50,901 nucleotides of DNA from Hydnum rufescens UP504 (Eukaryota; Basidiomycota; Agaricomycetes; Cantharellales; Hydnaceae). Each line of letters opens with the position of its first letter. The stretch's first letter is position 1. The notes below the pieces were generated by a model. That model saw only the letters and a program-made list of their open reading frames with translations, did no database searches and was not told where the DNA came from. The position numbers and the translations under genes were made by a program. Shown here one piece after another: positions 10,264 to 21,959 of this stretch. The DNA is taken from NCBI GenBank assembly GCA_014904985.1, contig MU129222.1:1-50901 (forward strand). Direction: 5' to 3'.

Positions 10264-11874
10264 GGTTCATCGGGGGGGGGTTGGGTAGTTCCAGGACCAT
10301 TGATGATGATGGGCCTTTTATATACTATATGCACTCCCCGGCGGCTGTGGATCGGTGTTTATGTGGTGTGGAGCAAAAAGAAAAAGGATAGCTCGAAAAT
10401 CAATCAATATTAAGCGTGGAGCCGACCGCAGTGCAGGATTCAGTCGGCTCATCAGAGGACTGCCCCCTCTAGAGGATTTGATCGAGAGCTATTGAGAAAA
10501 AAGGAATTCAAAAGTTATGAAACCAGGGCGCCAGGAGGCTTAAATATCCTAAAGCGGTACAGGACAAATTCGAATATCCCATGAGGGCAGAGGTCCAGAG
10601 CCACCGAAGGGCCTGGAGATCCAGAAGTTGGGAGTCGACATGTGGAACATGATCCACAGGGGCAGGAACCCTTGTGGCAAGGAGTATAAGCGCGGTGGCA
10701 AGGTTGCATCGTCTCACGGGGATACCGAAACCCGAGTTGATACCACTCGAGAGGTGTGTCGTCGTCTCCCAGGATCAAAACAATACATAGCTAGGAAAAA
10801 TCGGCTGGGACAAGGAAATCCGCAGCAGGATGGCATTTACCAATCCCAGAGAAGACCAAAATAGTAACAGGCAACCATGGGCGGTACACGCTGTACATGT
10901 TCAAGGGCACGGAACTTGCCTTTTTGCTTCCGGTAACCTCGCCAGTAATGGCGTCTGCGTGCATTGGAGTGCGTACCCGTATCCAAGGTCCGAATATACG
11001 TAAAGGAACGATCAAACTTGGACCATCCTAAGTGATGTGATACGTAGATGTGGTCCTCTGACTCACCATTCATTTGCTGTGTAAATTCTGCATGTGCGCA
11101 CTTCGAAGGGCCGCAGCCAACTGGTCCTACCAGGTTCTGATCATCAATTCAGGGGGCATGGGCCCCAACCGAATGCTATTTATAACCACAGCGATGAAAG
11201 GTAGAATTATAGCAATGTTGATGGACTCAGAGCTTGGATATTCACACGCCTAGGAGAGGCCGTGATATTTTCACCTGGGCTCCAAGGCCGCGGCATCGAA
11301 CGTGCCGATAGAATTGGAGGTTCCGGGGGGAAGCCGAGTCATGTGGATGGAGTGTCCCACACGACTTTCCATAAGCGCCCAGCGGCTACCCCCCTGTGTA
11401 CGGTGTACACCAACGAACTACCACCTCAAAGTTATATTGAGGGGAAAACGAAACAGTCCGGCGATATCTGAATATCAATAACATGGGAGACGACAAGGTC
11501 TAAGACTATGTGATAGTAGAGGCCTGTTCGGAACAACAAGAATGCATTCATACAGAATTGAGAGGTATGGGACAGGCTTGCCTGAACTAAACTACATACA
11601 GAAGCATTGAAGGGGGATATGACGTTAGTCGCGGCACCTGAGTAATCTTCGGGAAGCGGGACAGTGCAAATCATGTTATTGATAATGTCAACAGCCTTTG
11701 ATTGGAACAGGATAGATAGGGGGAATTTTCAGAGAGATCATTCCACCCTTCGTCCCAGCCCAGGTGCGGCAGAAGAGAGCAACCCCCCGGACACTGAGCG
11801 TGGGAAGCGGCCACTCGGCGTTGCCCGAACCTTTACGCGCGTCATCTCCTAAACGCAGCTAGCTTGGGTTGAAA
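10264..11874. other. Long intergenic region, no supported gene
   Basis: About 1.6 kb. Short open frames on both strands (for example 10515-10778 minus and 11262-11471 plus) lack conserved motifs and splice context that I can follow. It may contain a decayed gene and holds the promoter of the Rab gene at its right end. I see no transposon signature. Confidence 0.4.
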
Positions 11875-12945
11875 ATGTCGGATGTGTACAATCTAAAGCT
11901 GCTTCTCATTGGTACGAAAACGGGAACTTTCAGCTTGGGGGCGTGCATCCAAATGATCTTGGCTGTAGGAGACTCTTCGGTTGGCAAGAGCAGTTTGCTC
12001 CTTAGGTTTGCGGACGAAACATGGCTCACGGAGGACGAGAGTTCCGCAACCATTGGGGTCGATTTCCGTGTGCACCGCATGCAAGTAAAGGGCGGGAAGA
12101 AAGTCAAACTCAGCATATGGGTGAGATTGCGTGGCTGTCACATGTTTTTTCTTGTCTTTGACCTCTTGTCTCCCATTCAGGATACAGCGGGACAGGAAAG
12201 GTAGAAACATGTGTAATCCAGTCTCCCAGCGTTTAATAATTTTCATAGGTTCCGTACTATAACATCGTCATATTATCGTGGGGCGCAAGGCATCATCTTG
12301 GGTGAGTCTTCTGCTCATTGCTTCCCGTTGGATTAAATGTGTTGATGTGAACACACATCAGTGTATGACGTCGCGAACAGAGAATCTTTCGATGCACTTC
12401 CCCGATGGTTTTCCGAGATGGAAACGTACGTATCCCCTTCCGTTGTCAAGATCATCGTGGGTGAGTGATATTGCTTGGCGAAAAGAAGAAGTGCTCATAG
12501 CCGAGAGTCACATTTGTAATAGGGAATAAATTAGACAAGGTCTTTCTTTTTTCCATCGTCGTAATACGGGTGTTCTCCAACTGCGACCTACTTAATGCGT
12601 CTATTGTCAGGAATATTCTCGTGCCGTTTCGCAAGAAGAAGGCCGGATGTTCGCCGATCGAATGGGTACGCTGTTCCTTGAGGCTTCCGCAAAAACGGCG
12701 GTAGGGGTGCGTCAGGCGTTTGTGGATCTCGTCGAAAAGGTAATCGAAGCGGATAATACGCGGATGCTGTGGGGTTCATATGGTGCTGACCTTCCCCTCT
12801 TTTCAGATAATAGATACCCCTGAACTGATGGTCGTCTCCGGCGCCGCGCGACACGCCCAATCAACCTGGCGTGGCCGCTCCAGGAAACATTTCCCTCTCT
12901 GCACCAGCTTTGACCCCATCCACGGAGAGCACCTGTGCATGCTAG
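11875..12945 (+). CDS. Rab18-type small GTPase (8 exons; one 1-bp shift near the C-terminus)
   Basis: Ras-superfamily GTPase that cycles between GTP and GDP forms on membranes (Rab18: ER/lipid droplet and secretory traffic). Joined exons 11875-11911, 11969-12120, 12181-12200, 12249-12301, 12362-12460, 12523-12539, 12611-12739, 12807-12945 give G1 [11 protein letters not shown], switch I with [13 protein letters not shown]3 WDTAGQERFRT, G4 GNKLD and G5 EASAKT. Two exons are tiny: 20 nt (DTAGQE) and 17 nt (NKLDK). The protein should end with the geranylgeranylation motif ESTCAC, reached only if the extra A at about 12828 (CTG-A-TGG in conserved PELW) is skipped; as written the frame runs on. 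Expected length is about 214 aa, normal for the family. Start chosen at ATG reading [13 protein letters not shown]. Confidence 0.93.
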
Positions 12946-15017
12946 ATCATCCATCACCTAGTCATAACGACATCTCAATGACTTCAGACACGTCCTTATA
13001 CCCTTCCCTTCCCTCTGTCGGAAAGCCATCTCCCGCAAGAATGTTACATCATCATGTAGTTGCCCAACTATGGACCGTAATTCAATTGTACATTACGCAC
13101 ATCTTTGCGATTTAGTTGGGACTGAACAAACTCATATATTCTCCAACGTATTACTTTATCTCAATCATTCGCGCGCGCTCAAAGCACATGAGGTATATTC
13201 TATTTATGTCAACCCATAATGCTGGCCAGAGGAGCCCCACGAACCTATTGCGGAACTACCGGTATCAGCAGGAAGGACTTGCAGTTTACAAAACACTACA
13301 GTACGTAGCGCATCTGGCGGAAGTACACCGCACGGCGTGAATCGAGGTCCACTTCGGGATCGATTCTCTGACCGCTATAAAATATTTGATGCATGGGAAG
13401 GCAGTCCGGAGCCTCGGCAACCGATGCATGATGATCATGTTGACCTCGGCACCTAGCGAAGAACGGTATGATTCACGACGCAAGCCTTGTGCGCACTCTT
13501 CTCTATTCGGCGGTGTCATCGAAGCTTCCTTGCTGAATCCTAGTCACGTATAATATGTCTAGAATCGGTTAACATTTCATCTAAAGAGCCCCACTGCCGA
13601 AAAGGAACACCCCGTCTTCGAGCGCCAGCTGTAACGTTGTCCCGTATTGCAAGCTCCGGCGGTGACACCCAGTTGATTCAGACAGAGTAGAACGACAGAA
13701 GGGCAACTGGACTATGCACCGCCCGGCCTTTTTTGAAATCGCCTAGAAGAGGCATAGAGCCCCTATTGACCGTCCCGAGTTCAGAGCGAATAGTGAAAAT
13801 GTCAAGAAGCCACCTGCACAGATGGAATGAGTTGCCCAAACGGGACGCGGGGCCAGGAAACCCGAGTATCACATCTGAGTAGGGGGCTCTCCTATTTCAT
13901 CGCCAGCTTTGATAATCGGCACGGTGAGACCTCGGCGGCGGCGGCGGCGGTTCCTACCTAGTGCCGGATGTCAGAAAACAATAGCTTCACTATACCATCC
14001 AAAGGTTCGAATACTAGCAGCCAAAGTCTGGCCCTTCATTACGGAGGTGCTGTGCAGCGCCGTCATGAATACGATTTCTCAGAGTCTCTTCATTGCCGTT
14101 TCGGAGGATGAGCTTGTTCACGTCGATGGCTCGCGGAATATGACACAAAGCACCCGGCCGTCGAGGGTGTCGATGACACGGCTTGGTTTCACTCGTAAGC
14201 CGCATTTCGTAAGCCAGATTGAACAAATGATGAATACCTAGATGAGAAGACGGTTCGACAGACACAGACAAGATATGATAACGATGGAGGGTGCGGTGAG
14301 GAAGGTGGGTAATCAGACGGCGTGGAGACGTTTCGGGAGTCATTATAGAAGCTGAAAGAGCCATCAAAGACATGTCAGAGGAACTTGCGGTTGCAGCTGC
14401 AAAGGTGGGTGAGGTTGTGGGATGTCGTTCCAAAACCGGCCGAGATATACCAGTGAAAGGGCCACTTCGGACGGGCGGACGAGCGGACGGTACAGCCTGG
14501 GAACTAGATATATAACGATCAAGAGGACCTGGAAAACTTGTACCACCAAGGTATACTGTTTTTCCATGCATAGCGACACGACGATGGCTGGTAGCGACTT
14601 CCCGGCCTCCACTGCCCACCACGAGACGTGAAGATGTGTCGTCGGTCCGTCTCAACTTGGTGTATTGTGACCTCTATAATGCAATCTCCTTGGACGCGGG
14701 ATTTAGCGCATACTGAATGTGGCACTATCCGGTAGTGGACGACATTCACTGCAGTGGAGTGGAGCATATTACAATCGGTGTCTGATAGAGTTTGAGACTA
14801 TGAACCCCCAGTGGGTCACATAGATGAAGAATCATCGACTAGAACGAAGACTGCATCATTATTCTGCATGCCTGAAATGGATGGAAGGAGGGGATATCAG
14901 GCGCCCTCGCCCCGATATTTGGATGCATCATCAACCTTCGAAGTAAAAAAAAGTTCTCGATATAGGTGGGCCGGATGTTGCCGAGACGAAATTTGATTCC
15001 GTGGTCTTTCGACAAAT
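12946..15017. other. Region without a firmly supported gene
   Basis: A 213-codon open frame on the minus strand (14655-14014, Ser/Thr/Pro/His-rich, no ATG at its left limit) is the longest candidate, but it shows no motif and may be chance in GC-rich sequence. A short CGG run lies near 13933-13950. The last few hundred bases are the upstream region of the NC2-alpha gene. Confidence 0.35.
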
Positions 15018-15546
15018 ATGAAGAAGGCGAAGACAACTCGATTTCCTGTGGTCAGTGCAGAGCTTGAGGCCCCGAGGTCCAGTTGTTAATCGGCTGAATT
15101 TTTGAGGGAATATAATAGGCAAGGATCAAGAAAATCATGCAAAAGGATGACGAAGTGGGCAAAGTAGCCCAGGCTACGCCCATCCTTATCTGTCAGTAAT
15201 GAGATCTCGATCGAGAGTTCACGATCCTCAATTACTCTGTAATTAGCCAAAGCACTGGAGCTCTTTTTGGCGGACCTCACATTGCAGATGGCCAAGGTCG
15301 CCGAAGCGCGGAACTTGAAGAAGGTCGAGCAATGGCATTTGTGCGTCTCTCAATCAGTATGGGCTGTCTGGAAGGTGGACTAAGCGGATCTATAGGAAGT
15401 ATGCCATCGAGAACGAAGCTTTATTTGACTTCTTGCGTGAAATCGTCGCTAATGTCCCTGACCCGACGAACGGTGGATCGACAGAGGAGTCGGCACCCGT
15501 AGAAAAGAAGAAACGTGTCCGAACAAAGCCCAAGCCAGAGGAATGA
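15018..15546 (+). CDS. NC2-alpha / DRAP1 histone-fold corepressor subunit (4 exons, intact)
   Basis: Alpha subunit of Negative Cofactor 2 (yeast Bur6), which pairs with NC2-beta/Dr1 through a histone fold, binds TBP on promoter DNA and modulates pre-initiation complex assembly in the nucleus. Exons 15018-15050, 15119-15191, 15247-15340 and 15396-15546 splice in frame (introns 68, 55 and 55 bp) to a 116-aa protein. The histone fold covers RFPV/ARIKKIMQKDDEVGKVAQ, PILISKALELFLADLTLQMA and HLKYAIENEALFDFLREIV, matching the NC2-alpha signature. A short basic tail follows (VEKKKRVRTKPKPEE). The start ATG reads MKKAKTTRFPV, the usual short N-terminus. No frame break is seen. A partial copy of its 3' end lies at 18545-18870. 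Confidence 0.9.
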
Positions 15547-16645
15547 CTCTCGTATGTTTATTATAATGTAACAGATAATGAAGCTCATGTGCATTGCAGT
15601 GTAATACAACTTGAATGCCAAGGAGCGGAAATGGACCGAATGAGCTTGGGAAAGGCGAGATGGTCTAACCTAACGTCGTTTCCCGATTCTGGGGCGTTTC
15701 CCGTCCTTCAATTTGAGCTGTGGTTCAATCAGGAAACGGAGATTACGCTCAGCCTCCTAGCTAGTGAACGATCTTGAAACGATTATGCAGCAGGAATGAA
15801 GTCTTGACTCCGACGACTAGTTTTCTACCTTGCGAGACGTTGGAGTTACGAATGGAGTAACTACGAAACACCACAGTATGTAACAATTTGTGAGAGAGAA
15901 CTCGTTATATCATTATATGTAGGGGGCCCGACAAAACTCCCGTTACAATATTCCATCTATCGCTTGTGGCCCATTCCTTGACTCCTTCCGCTGGACATGA
16001 CATGATAGGCGGATGGTGCGAGAACTTCTCCGATGAGTTTATAGGACAAGCCGCCCGATTATATAAGCTGAGTTCCGCGGACCCTTGACAAACATAGTAT
16101 TTCATTGAGTCTGTTGATTGCATTCGTTCCTTGGAGGCCTGTTATTGCGCGTCGCTAAAATAATCGGTTGTTGCCTCCCATGTGATTGGAGGGGGGCCTC
16201 GACCTTGGCCTTTTGCCACGTTCGAGTGATAACCTATTCGCTATAAATTTCATGCATGTCTAACCCGATCTTCGAGAAGAATGGCATTTCTTCCTGGCTC
16301 CATTTGATGTTTTCGTATGTGTACATACGAAATTGGGCTGGGTAGGATGTTTGAGAACGTAACAGTCAATGGCCCAAACTGATGGGCTAGAATTAATCCA
16401 TGCCGTTGGTCTTCCTGCCTCGCGCCCTCTCTTCAAGGTCTGGTACTCGCGGCGGATCGATCCGATATATTTCGCTGTCTTCGCGACCGAGCCGAACATC
16501 TTGCAGAATTAGGCTTTGGTCTCTGCTCTATTATCCTCGCACCCCCTATGGACACCCATTCACTTTGAACGTCACACGATCTGGACGATAGAGAATCTGA
16601 TGGCTATGGGTCAAATAATGGGAACAAGTATTCAATGTGGAAGTT
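15547..16645. other. Intergenic region downstream of NC2-alpha
   Basis: The first ~240 bases are the 3' flank that is duplicated at 18.6-18.9 kb. The rest has only short open frames on both strands with no motif. I see nothing that I can name. Confidence 0.4.
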
Positions 16646-16649
16646 GACA

Positions 16650-17440
16650 TGGCGGGACGTCAGGGAGAGAAGAGGTACGTTCTGCAAAATATCTATCTTG
16701 CCCCGCACTTTCTGAATCTTGATCTCTCCACCTCGTTCTGCTTGCAGATGTCGCTTTCTTCATTTCGTGATTCGAGGCTCATTCCGTTGAATCGTCATCC
16801 TGATTGAACCAATTCACAGGATCATATACGAGACATAGCCATTTGTCAGGGCTGACGTCCTTGCAGTCCAGATCGTTCACATCCCTGGGCGCATTTCTTC
16901 CGTCTCTGCGGTCCAGTGGTCCCTCACATGGGTTCCCAGTATCCTCTTGGGGAAAGAAAATTCGCGCGATCCTCAGCGTGTGGACTCGAGAGTACTTCCA
17001 ATCGAATGCCTTCGTCCCTGACCCAGACGGAGATCAAGATGGCGAGGCGACGATGTCCAGTGTGTGGTCCGGCTCCACTGGGGTGTCTTGGGGTGATATG
17101 GGGTGCTCTGACTCTGGGAATACGTCGCGGGTGTATTGGGATGAGGAGAGGAAGAGACAGTAAGCCATATGGATCGGGGGTTCGACGACTACTAGACCAG
17201 AGGGCGAGGTAGAAGAGGAAATCAATGAGGCTGCATCTGAAGGGGCGTTCTTTGGTGGTGAGTACCTGCCGTGACCACAATGCGGTCGATTGACAATGCG
17301 CGCGCAGGAACGATTTTCGTGCTCTCATGGCGAATGCCACCTGGACTGCTGTGTAGTCTCAAAGTGACCCCTGCCATGAGGTGCTTCCAATCGGACACTG
17401 GGCCTGTACGACATTCCGGGCAAGATCAACAGGTGCACAT
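16650..17440 (+). CDS. Doubtful multi-exon gene
   Basis: ATGGCGGGACG at 16650 is followed by a donor (GAAGAG|GTACGTTC) and several donor/acceptor pairs. Open stretches read WTREYFQSNAFVPDPDGDQD and PEGEVEEEINEAASEGAFFG. One intron would be only ~36 bp (17160-17195) and no exon chain is clean, so the model is uncertain. No family is recognised. The opposite strand also has an open frame (16924-17340), so strand choice is a judgement. Confidence 0.25.
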
Positions 17441-17588
17441 AATATGAAGGTTGGGGGAGACTGGACAATTGAATGGTTGTCACAAATGTAATTAGACTCT
17501 AATCTACAATATGGTAGTGGAACCAGGCAGATGGTGGAAATAACAAGAAGAATAATCATCAAGAAACTGTCTAGAGCTAACTCCTTTG

Positions 17589-18314
17589 CTACTTTGCTTT
17601 CGGTTTCCGACCCCGTTTCCGAAGCTTCTCACCCTCCTGCTTGTTGTGATGAAGTTCCGGATCTCTGATTTGAAGATCAGGGCCACTCTCCTCCACAATT
17701 CCAAAACCAAGGTTTTCTGCAGTCCTGACGACACCTCCAGAAGTTGACCAGTATTCCCCGGCGACATAGACGATCACAGCACCACGGCGCTTGCGGAGAA
17801 ATTCGAGGGTCTTGTCGATCTTGTTTTGGATTTCAACAAGCTTGTTCTATATACGTGTATCAATCAGTCTCCATATGCATGCAAAAGGAATATTGAATAC
17901 AGTACTCACCCCATCCATAAAGTGTTTCACTTCTAGACAGTAGATTCGGCCATCGACACCCTCCCAAAGTCCGTCCCATTGGACAGTATCCTTCTCACCG
18001 GTGAGGTACCGCCAGCCATCTGGCCTACTCGGATCTTTTGCCTCGAAGCGCGCAATTGGGCCAGGCACGCCGAGGTGACGCTCCATGGCTTTGATGGCCT
18101 TCTCCTCGAATGCCTTATCCGAAATTTGGTGGTGTAGACTACCCTGCGGTCGAGCGGCATAGAACTCGTGCGAGGCCTCATACACCACACCGGGTTTGAC
18201 ACGGGAATGATCGAGCAAGAAACCGTGGTAGATTTTCCCGGTTTGAGTGTCCTGGAAAGTCCATTCACCATACTGCCCACGGAAATCCTTCAGGGAGTTG
18301 TAGACTCGCGTCAT
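17589..18314 (-). CDS. Hypothetical protein, 220 aa, with an ExK-type nuclease-fold-like core
   Basis: Two exons: 18314-17910 (ATG, MTRVYNSLKDFRGQYGEWTF) and 17846-17589, separated by a 63-bp intron (GTGAGT...TATATAG). Total is 663 nt, intact. The central part WDGLWEGVDGRIYCLEVKHF has acidic residues followed by a hydrophobic strand and an E-V-K, and after the splice NKLVEIQNKIDKTLEFLRKR and the strand GAVIVYVAG. This order resembles the D...ExK core of PD-(D/E)XK nuclease folds, but that is inference from a short pattern. The C-terminus is basic (EKLRKRGRKPKAK), possibly a nuclear signal. An upstream frame (MTTPQFTAPYDASLQ) overlaps the start in another phase and could belong to the N-terminus if a base is missing. 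Confidence 0.6.
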
Positions 18315-18544
18315 AGGGCGCAGTGAACTGGGGGGTGGTCATCGTAATGGTAAAGGGAGTATCGAAGAATGCAGCTTTCGATTTAGCGTTTCTGACTGAG
18401 CAGATGGAAGGATGCACGATTTTCAGACGGATACGGGAGGCCACGCGATGCATTGCGAACAGACAGAAGTCACGGAATGGAACAGAAAGTGAATGTTCTT
18501 CATGCTATTCACGGCAATCTCCGAAATGCCGCATGCGCTTTTTA

Positions 18545-18870
18545 TTTGTGAAATCGTCACTAATCTCCCTAACCCGACAGACGTGATGGTGGATCGACCG
18601 AGTCAGCGACTGTAGAAAAGAAGAATATCCGAACAAAGCCCCAGCCAGAGGAATGGCTCCCATATATTTATTATAAGATAATGAAGCTCATATACATTAC
18701 TAATACAACTTGACTATCGAGGGGCGGCAAAGAGCTTTGGCGGGGCAGGATGGTCTGACGACATAATGTTCTTTCCCGATTTTGGGGCATTTCGCGTCCT
18801 TCAACTGGGGCTGTAGTTCAACCAAGAAATAGAGATTACGCTCAGCCTCCTGCCAGTCGATCTTGAAATG
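18545..18870 (+). pseudogene. Partial duplicate of the NC2-alpha 3' end and its downstream flank
   Basis: From GTGAAATCGTCACTAAT the sequence follows the last exon of the gene at 15018-15546 and then ~240 bases of its 3' flank, with many substitutions and small gaps (for example GAAAAGAAGAA...CGAACAAAGCCC and TTTATTATAA...ATAATGAAGCTCAT). The histone fold is absent, and the frame is broken by small indels. It is a degenerate segmental copy about 3.1 kb downstream in the same orientation, retaining flanking DNA, so it is a DNA-level duplication and not a retrocopy. Confidence 0.85.
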
Positions 18871-18949
18871 ATTAGAGATAATCGCAGGCGCTGGGAGTCG
18901 GACCCGGACTGAACTCGGACTGGAGTGGGTAGTCTCGTAACCAGACCAA

Positions 18950-18985
18950 GCGAAAAAGGGGAGTTCCAAAGGAAGCTTCCGGGCT
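18950..18985. mobile_element. Remnant of one MITE terminus
   Basis: TAGTCTCGTAACCAGACC is followed by GGGGAGTTCC, matching the terminal repeat of the MITEs at 5118-5523 and 19427-20399. The opposite terminus is not found nearby, so this is a truncated copy. Confidence 0.65.
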
Positions 18986-18989
18986 AGTT

Positions 18990-19424
18990 TTTGCTAGCAT
19001 AACGCGAGATAGGCTCGAGTCACAATGTCCACCCTGTGGACTGTGACCTCCTCACCAATGCTGGATGAAATAGTCTATGTCTACTCTTCTGTGTGTGGGC
19101 GGAGGAGTCCGAAGGACGCCGAATTCTCACTGAGCCTGGTGCCTTACGTAATGCCATTTCAGGACGCCAGACTCAGAATTCGGGCAGCACTGAAGCTCCA
19201 GCTTCGAAGCAAGCTGGATCGAAGAATTGGCTTACAGTGTGTACCTCGGACTCTCGGAGCGTGGGAGAGACAAGCTACAATGACTATGCAACCCTGTCTC
19301 GGACACGCATTGTTTTGATCCAATCAAAAGGGACGGTGGGTGGGTGAAAAGAGAATTTTCATCTTGTAAACCCAGCACAAGATATTCATGCCAAAGTAGC
19401 TACAAAGTGAGGGAAGCACTGCTG
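18990..19424. other. Intergenic, no supported gene
   Basis: A 97-codon open frame (19025-19318, plus) begins without a convincing ATG context and has no motif. Nothing else is recognised. Confidence 0.3.
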
Positions 19425-19426
19425 TA

Positions 19427-20399
19427 GTCTCATCACCAGACCCTCTTAATAAGAGGGTCTGGTGCAATGGGGATTTCTGTTGAATGGCACAACATGCTTC
19501 CACTGCCACCAATCACAAAAAGTCTTGGTTGGGATTAGCTGTTCCCCCCAGTCAGTTTTGAAATAAACCCAGCAAGCCCTTGACTGTGGTTGGCTGCTTC
19601 TCAGTAGGAATTGAAACATGAGATACCAGTATTAAGCATTGAAATCAGTAATTTATTCCACTGGTGACAACTTCCCGCCCTGCCCTTGACTATCCATCCC
19701 CCCAATGAATACTAGAAGAAATTTCATAGTGGTTTTTAATTTCCCAGAACACCATTTTCTGGCCATATATCATCCAAGTCCCCCTAATTGACATTCATGG
19801 CTCCCTCAAAAATGAGCCTGAGGAAATACTATAATGTGCCTCCAACCTGAAGGGGCAGTATATCTAATATACTAGGGTTATTGAGTAAGCCAGGCATCTG
19901 CCTTTCTGAATGATCTATGCCTTTTTGGTCTAATGGCCTGAATAGCCCTTGCAGCACACCATCCAAGACCATACTTCATTCCAGCACACACACCACCATA
20001 TATTCTGCCCTCCTCCCTTCATGGAACCTCAACATCAATTGATCTTGTCTCATATTATGCATCCTACTATGCAAAACACTACTGATCTTGGTGCCAAACT
20101 TTAAATATACCAATGGTAATCCCATCTCCTCCACCACCATTACAATTCCCACCTCTTCCTGGAATGTCACCGGAATCCACAAATGGTAATTCATCACACC
20201 AACCTCCTAATTTGCATGGCCTTTCAAGGGAAGATTTGCAAATGGCACACTGGGGTTGGCTGATCAGCTAGTGGAATTTTCATTCTAAAATCAACCAAAA
20301 ATCATTGCCAAAATTGGAAGTTTCAGAAGCATGTTGTGCCATTCAATGGAAATCCCCATTCCACCAGACCCTCTTATTAAGAGGGTCTGGTGACAAGAC
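19427..20399. mobile_element. MITE of the same family, 973 bp, TA target duplication
   Basis: TA at 19425-19426 and 20400-20401. Terminal inverted repeats begin GTCTCATCACCAGACCC and GTCTTGTCACCAGACCC. Each end carries the palindrome ACCAGACCCTCTTA..TAAGAGGGTCTGGT, and similarity continues inward through ATGGGGATTTC and GCACAACATGCTTC. The ~800-bp interior shows no long open frame. It is longer than the 406-bp copy at 5118, so the family varies in internal length. Confidence 0.85.
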
Positions 20400-20483
20400 T
20401 AGCACTGTTGTGTAGAAACTCAAGTGACCAGCATCTCCTGGACTGTCAATAGCCTGATGCTCAGTGTCAGTATGGATGCCTTT

Positions 20484-21126
20484 GGTCTGGTTTAAACCTA
20501 CAGAACCTGGGTTTAAACCTAAACCAGACCCAGGTCTGGTTCCATTCAGGTCAGGTTTCATTTGGTTTTCTTCAGGTCAGGTTCAGGTTTTGCCCTTGCC
20601 CTGAATCCAAAAACTGGTCTCAAACCAGGTTTAAACCTGAACCTGAAAGGTAGGGTGTAGCTTCCATTCCATGTAAATTGACCATGATTCTGGTACCAAA
20701 TCTGCCAATTTACAGATGTGACTATAGTGCTGGAGTCAGAAGTCACATGACTCAGCAATCAAATGAGGTAATTGGTGCAGGTCACAAGTCACATGACAGA
20801 ATATAGTGACTAAATACCATCTCTAGAAGATGTGTGAGCAATAAATTGAAGTGAAAGGGGGCTAGGAAGGAGATGTGGATGTAAAGCAGGATGTAAAGGG
20901 AGTGGCAGAGGCAGAGACTTGAGCAGAGGGTGTAGATATTCTGTAGTACCCCCTGAAAATGTTGGCTGCCCCATACCTCAGGTTTCAGGTTTAAACCAGG
21001 TTTAAACCTGAACCTGACCTGAATGGAACTGAACCTCAGGTCAGGTTCAGGTTTTGCCCTGATGGGTGATTTCAGGTTCAGGTCTGGTTTAGGTTTTGCC
21101 CAAAATGGGAAAAACTGAACCAAAAC
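20484..21126. repeat. Two clusters of CAGGTTTAAACCTG/CAGGTTCAGGT-type minisatellite
   Basis: 20484-20660 and 20985-21126 consist of degenerate GGTTTAAACC palindromes and AGGTCAGGTTCAGGTTTTGCC units on both strands. Open frames here (residues KPDLNGTRPGSGLGL) are translations of the repeat, not genes. A related cluster lies at 45020-45150. Confidence 0.75.
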
Positions 21127-21326
21127 TGAACCTAGGCATCCATAAGTGTCAGGCCTCATCCAGCAATATCTCACTGCACAATGCAAAAACTAGCCATACA
21201 AGCTCGCTCATATGGTCCATGAATCTAGTCAATCACAAGAGGTTTTGACCAGCACTTTGCTCAGCTGGTCTTTATGTTTAAATGCAAGGTTTTCAAGACC
21301 ATATACCACCTGAGGCAATCAACTTT

Positions 21327-21386
21327 GGGTACCTACTTAGGTAGGATGTTCTCTATAGGTACATCCTACCTAAGTAGGTCTAATCT
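21327..21386. repeat. Short perfect hairpin
   Basis: TACCTACTTAGGTAGGATGT is mirrored by ACATCCTACCTAAGTAGGT across a ~10-nt loop. The arms also self-pair because TACTTAGGTA is nearly palindromic. Function unknown. Confidence 0.6.
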
Positions 21387-21934
21387 ATATGAGTTTGCCA
21401 GGGTTGCTCTAGGTTTTGTGCTTGAAAAATCAGGCTTGCTAGGGCTTATTTTTTTGGCACTGGGTCCCCCTTAAAAATACTGGGGGTTCAGGGGCTACCA
21501 CCCCCAAGAAGCTCTGAGGATGGAGGTCTGGGTAAGCCCGAAATTGGCCTATGGAAGCCCACCCTAGCTTGGGTAAGCTGATATTAGCTTCTGAGAGGGC
21601 TGGGCAAGCTTTTGCTCCAGAATCAAAGCTTTGGGCTTGCCCAGGTCTCACTTTCACCTTCATGAGGTCACCCACCCCTACTGTTGCCTCTCCCAACCCT
21701 TCCTGGGCAACCCCACCCCTACTCTAGTTAGGCAACCTCTTGCATAGGAGCCCATCCACTCCTACTGTTCAGTGTGCAAAAATATTATATAATAAATATT
21801 ACCTATATACATATTATGCAACTACTATATTACTTAATCAATTAGATAATTTATTAATTATATAATCTATACTGCATAACCAGCACTGGAAGCACCAGTT
21901 ATGCACAGAGAGGGTAGCCCTGCCACCCATCAAC
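21387..21934. other. Low-complexity, AT-rich sequence
   Basis: Contains AAGC/GGGCTTGC-type degenerate repeats (21530-21660), CAACC(A)CCCCTACT repeats (21668-21770) and an AT-rich run (21780-21880). No gene seen. Confidence 0.4.
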
Positions 21935-21959
21935 NNNNNNNNNNNNNNNNNNNNNNNNN
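21935..21959. other. Assembly gap (25 N)
   Basis: A run of 25 unknown bases placed exactly at the outer edge of the left arm of the 21960-22540 palindrome. Confidence 0.99.

Noticed and set aside
14014..14655. 213-codon minus-strand ORF as a real gene
   Set aside because: No ATG at its start, no motif, low-complexity Ser/Thr/His/Pro composition and no splice context; kept only as a comment.
20484..20660. Telomere-like repeat tract
   Set aside because: The units are degenerate GGTTTAAACC/CAGGTT and occur on both strands; no TTAGGG array.
20343..21186. ORFs rich in KPDLN/GTRPGSGLGLNPG
   Set aside because: They are translations of the CAGGTTTAAACC minisatellite.
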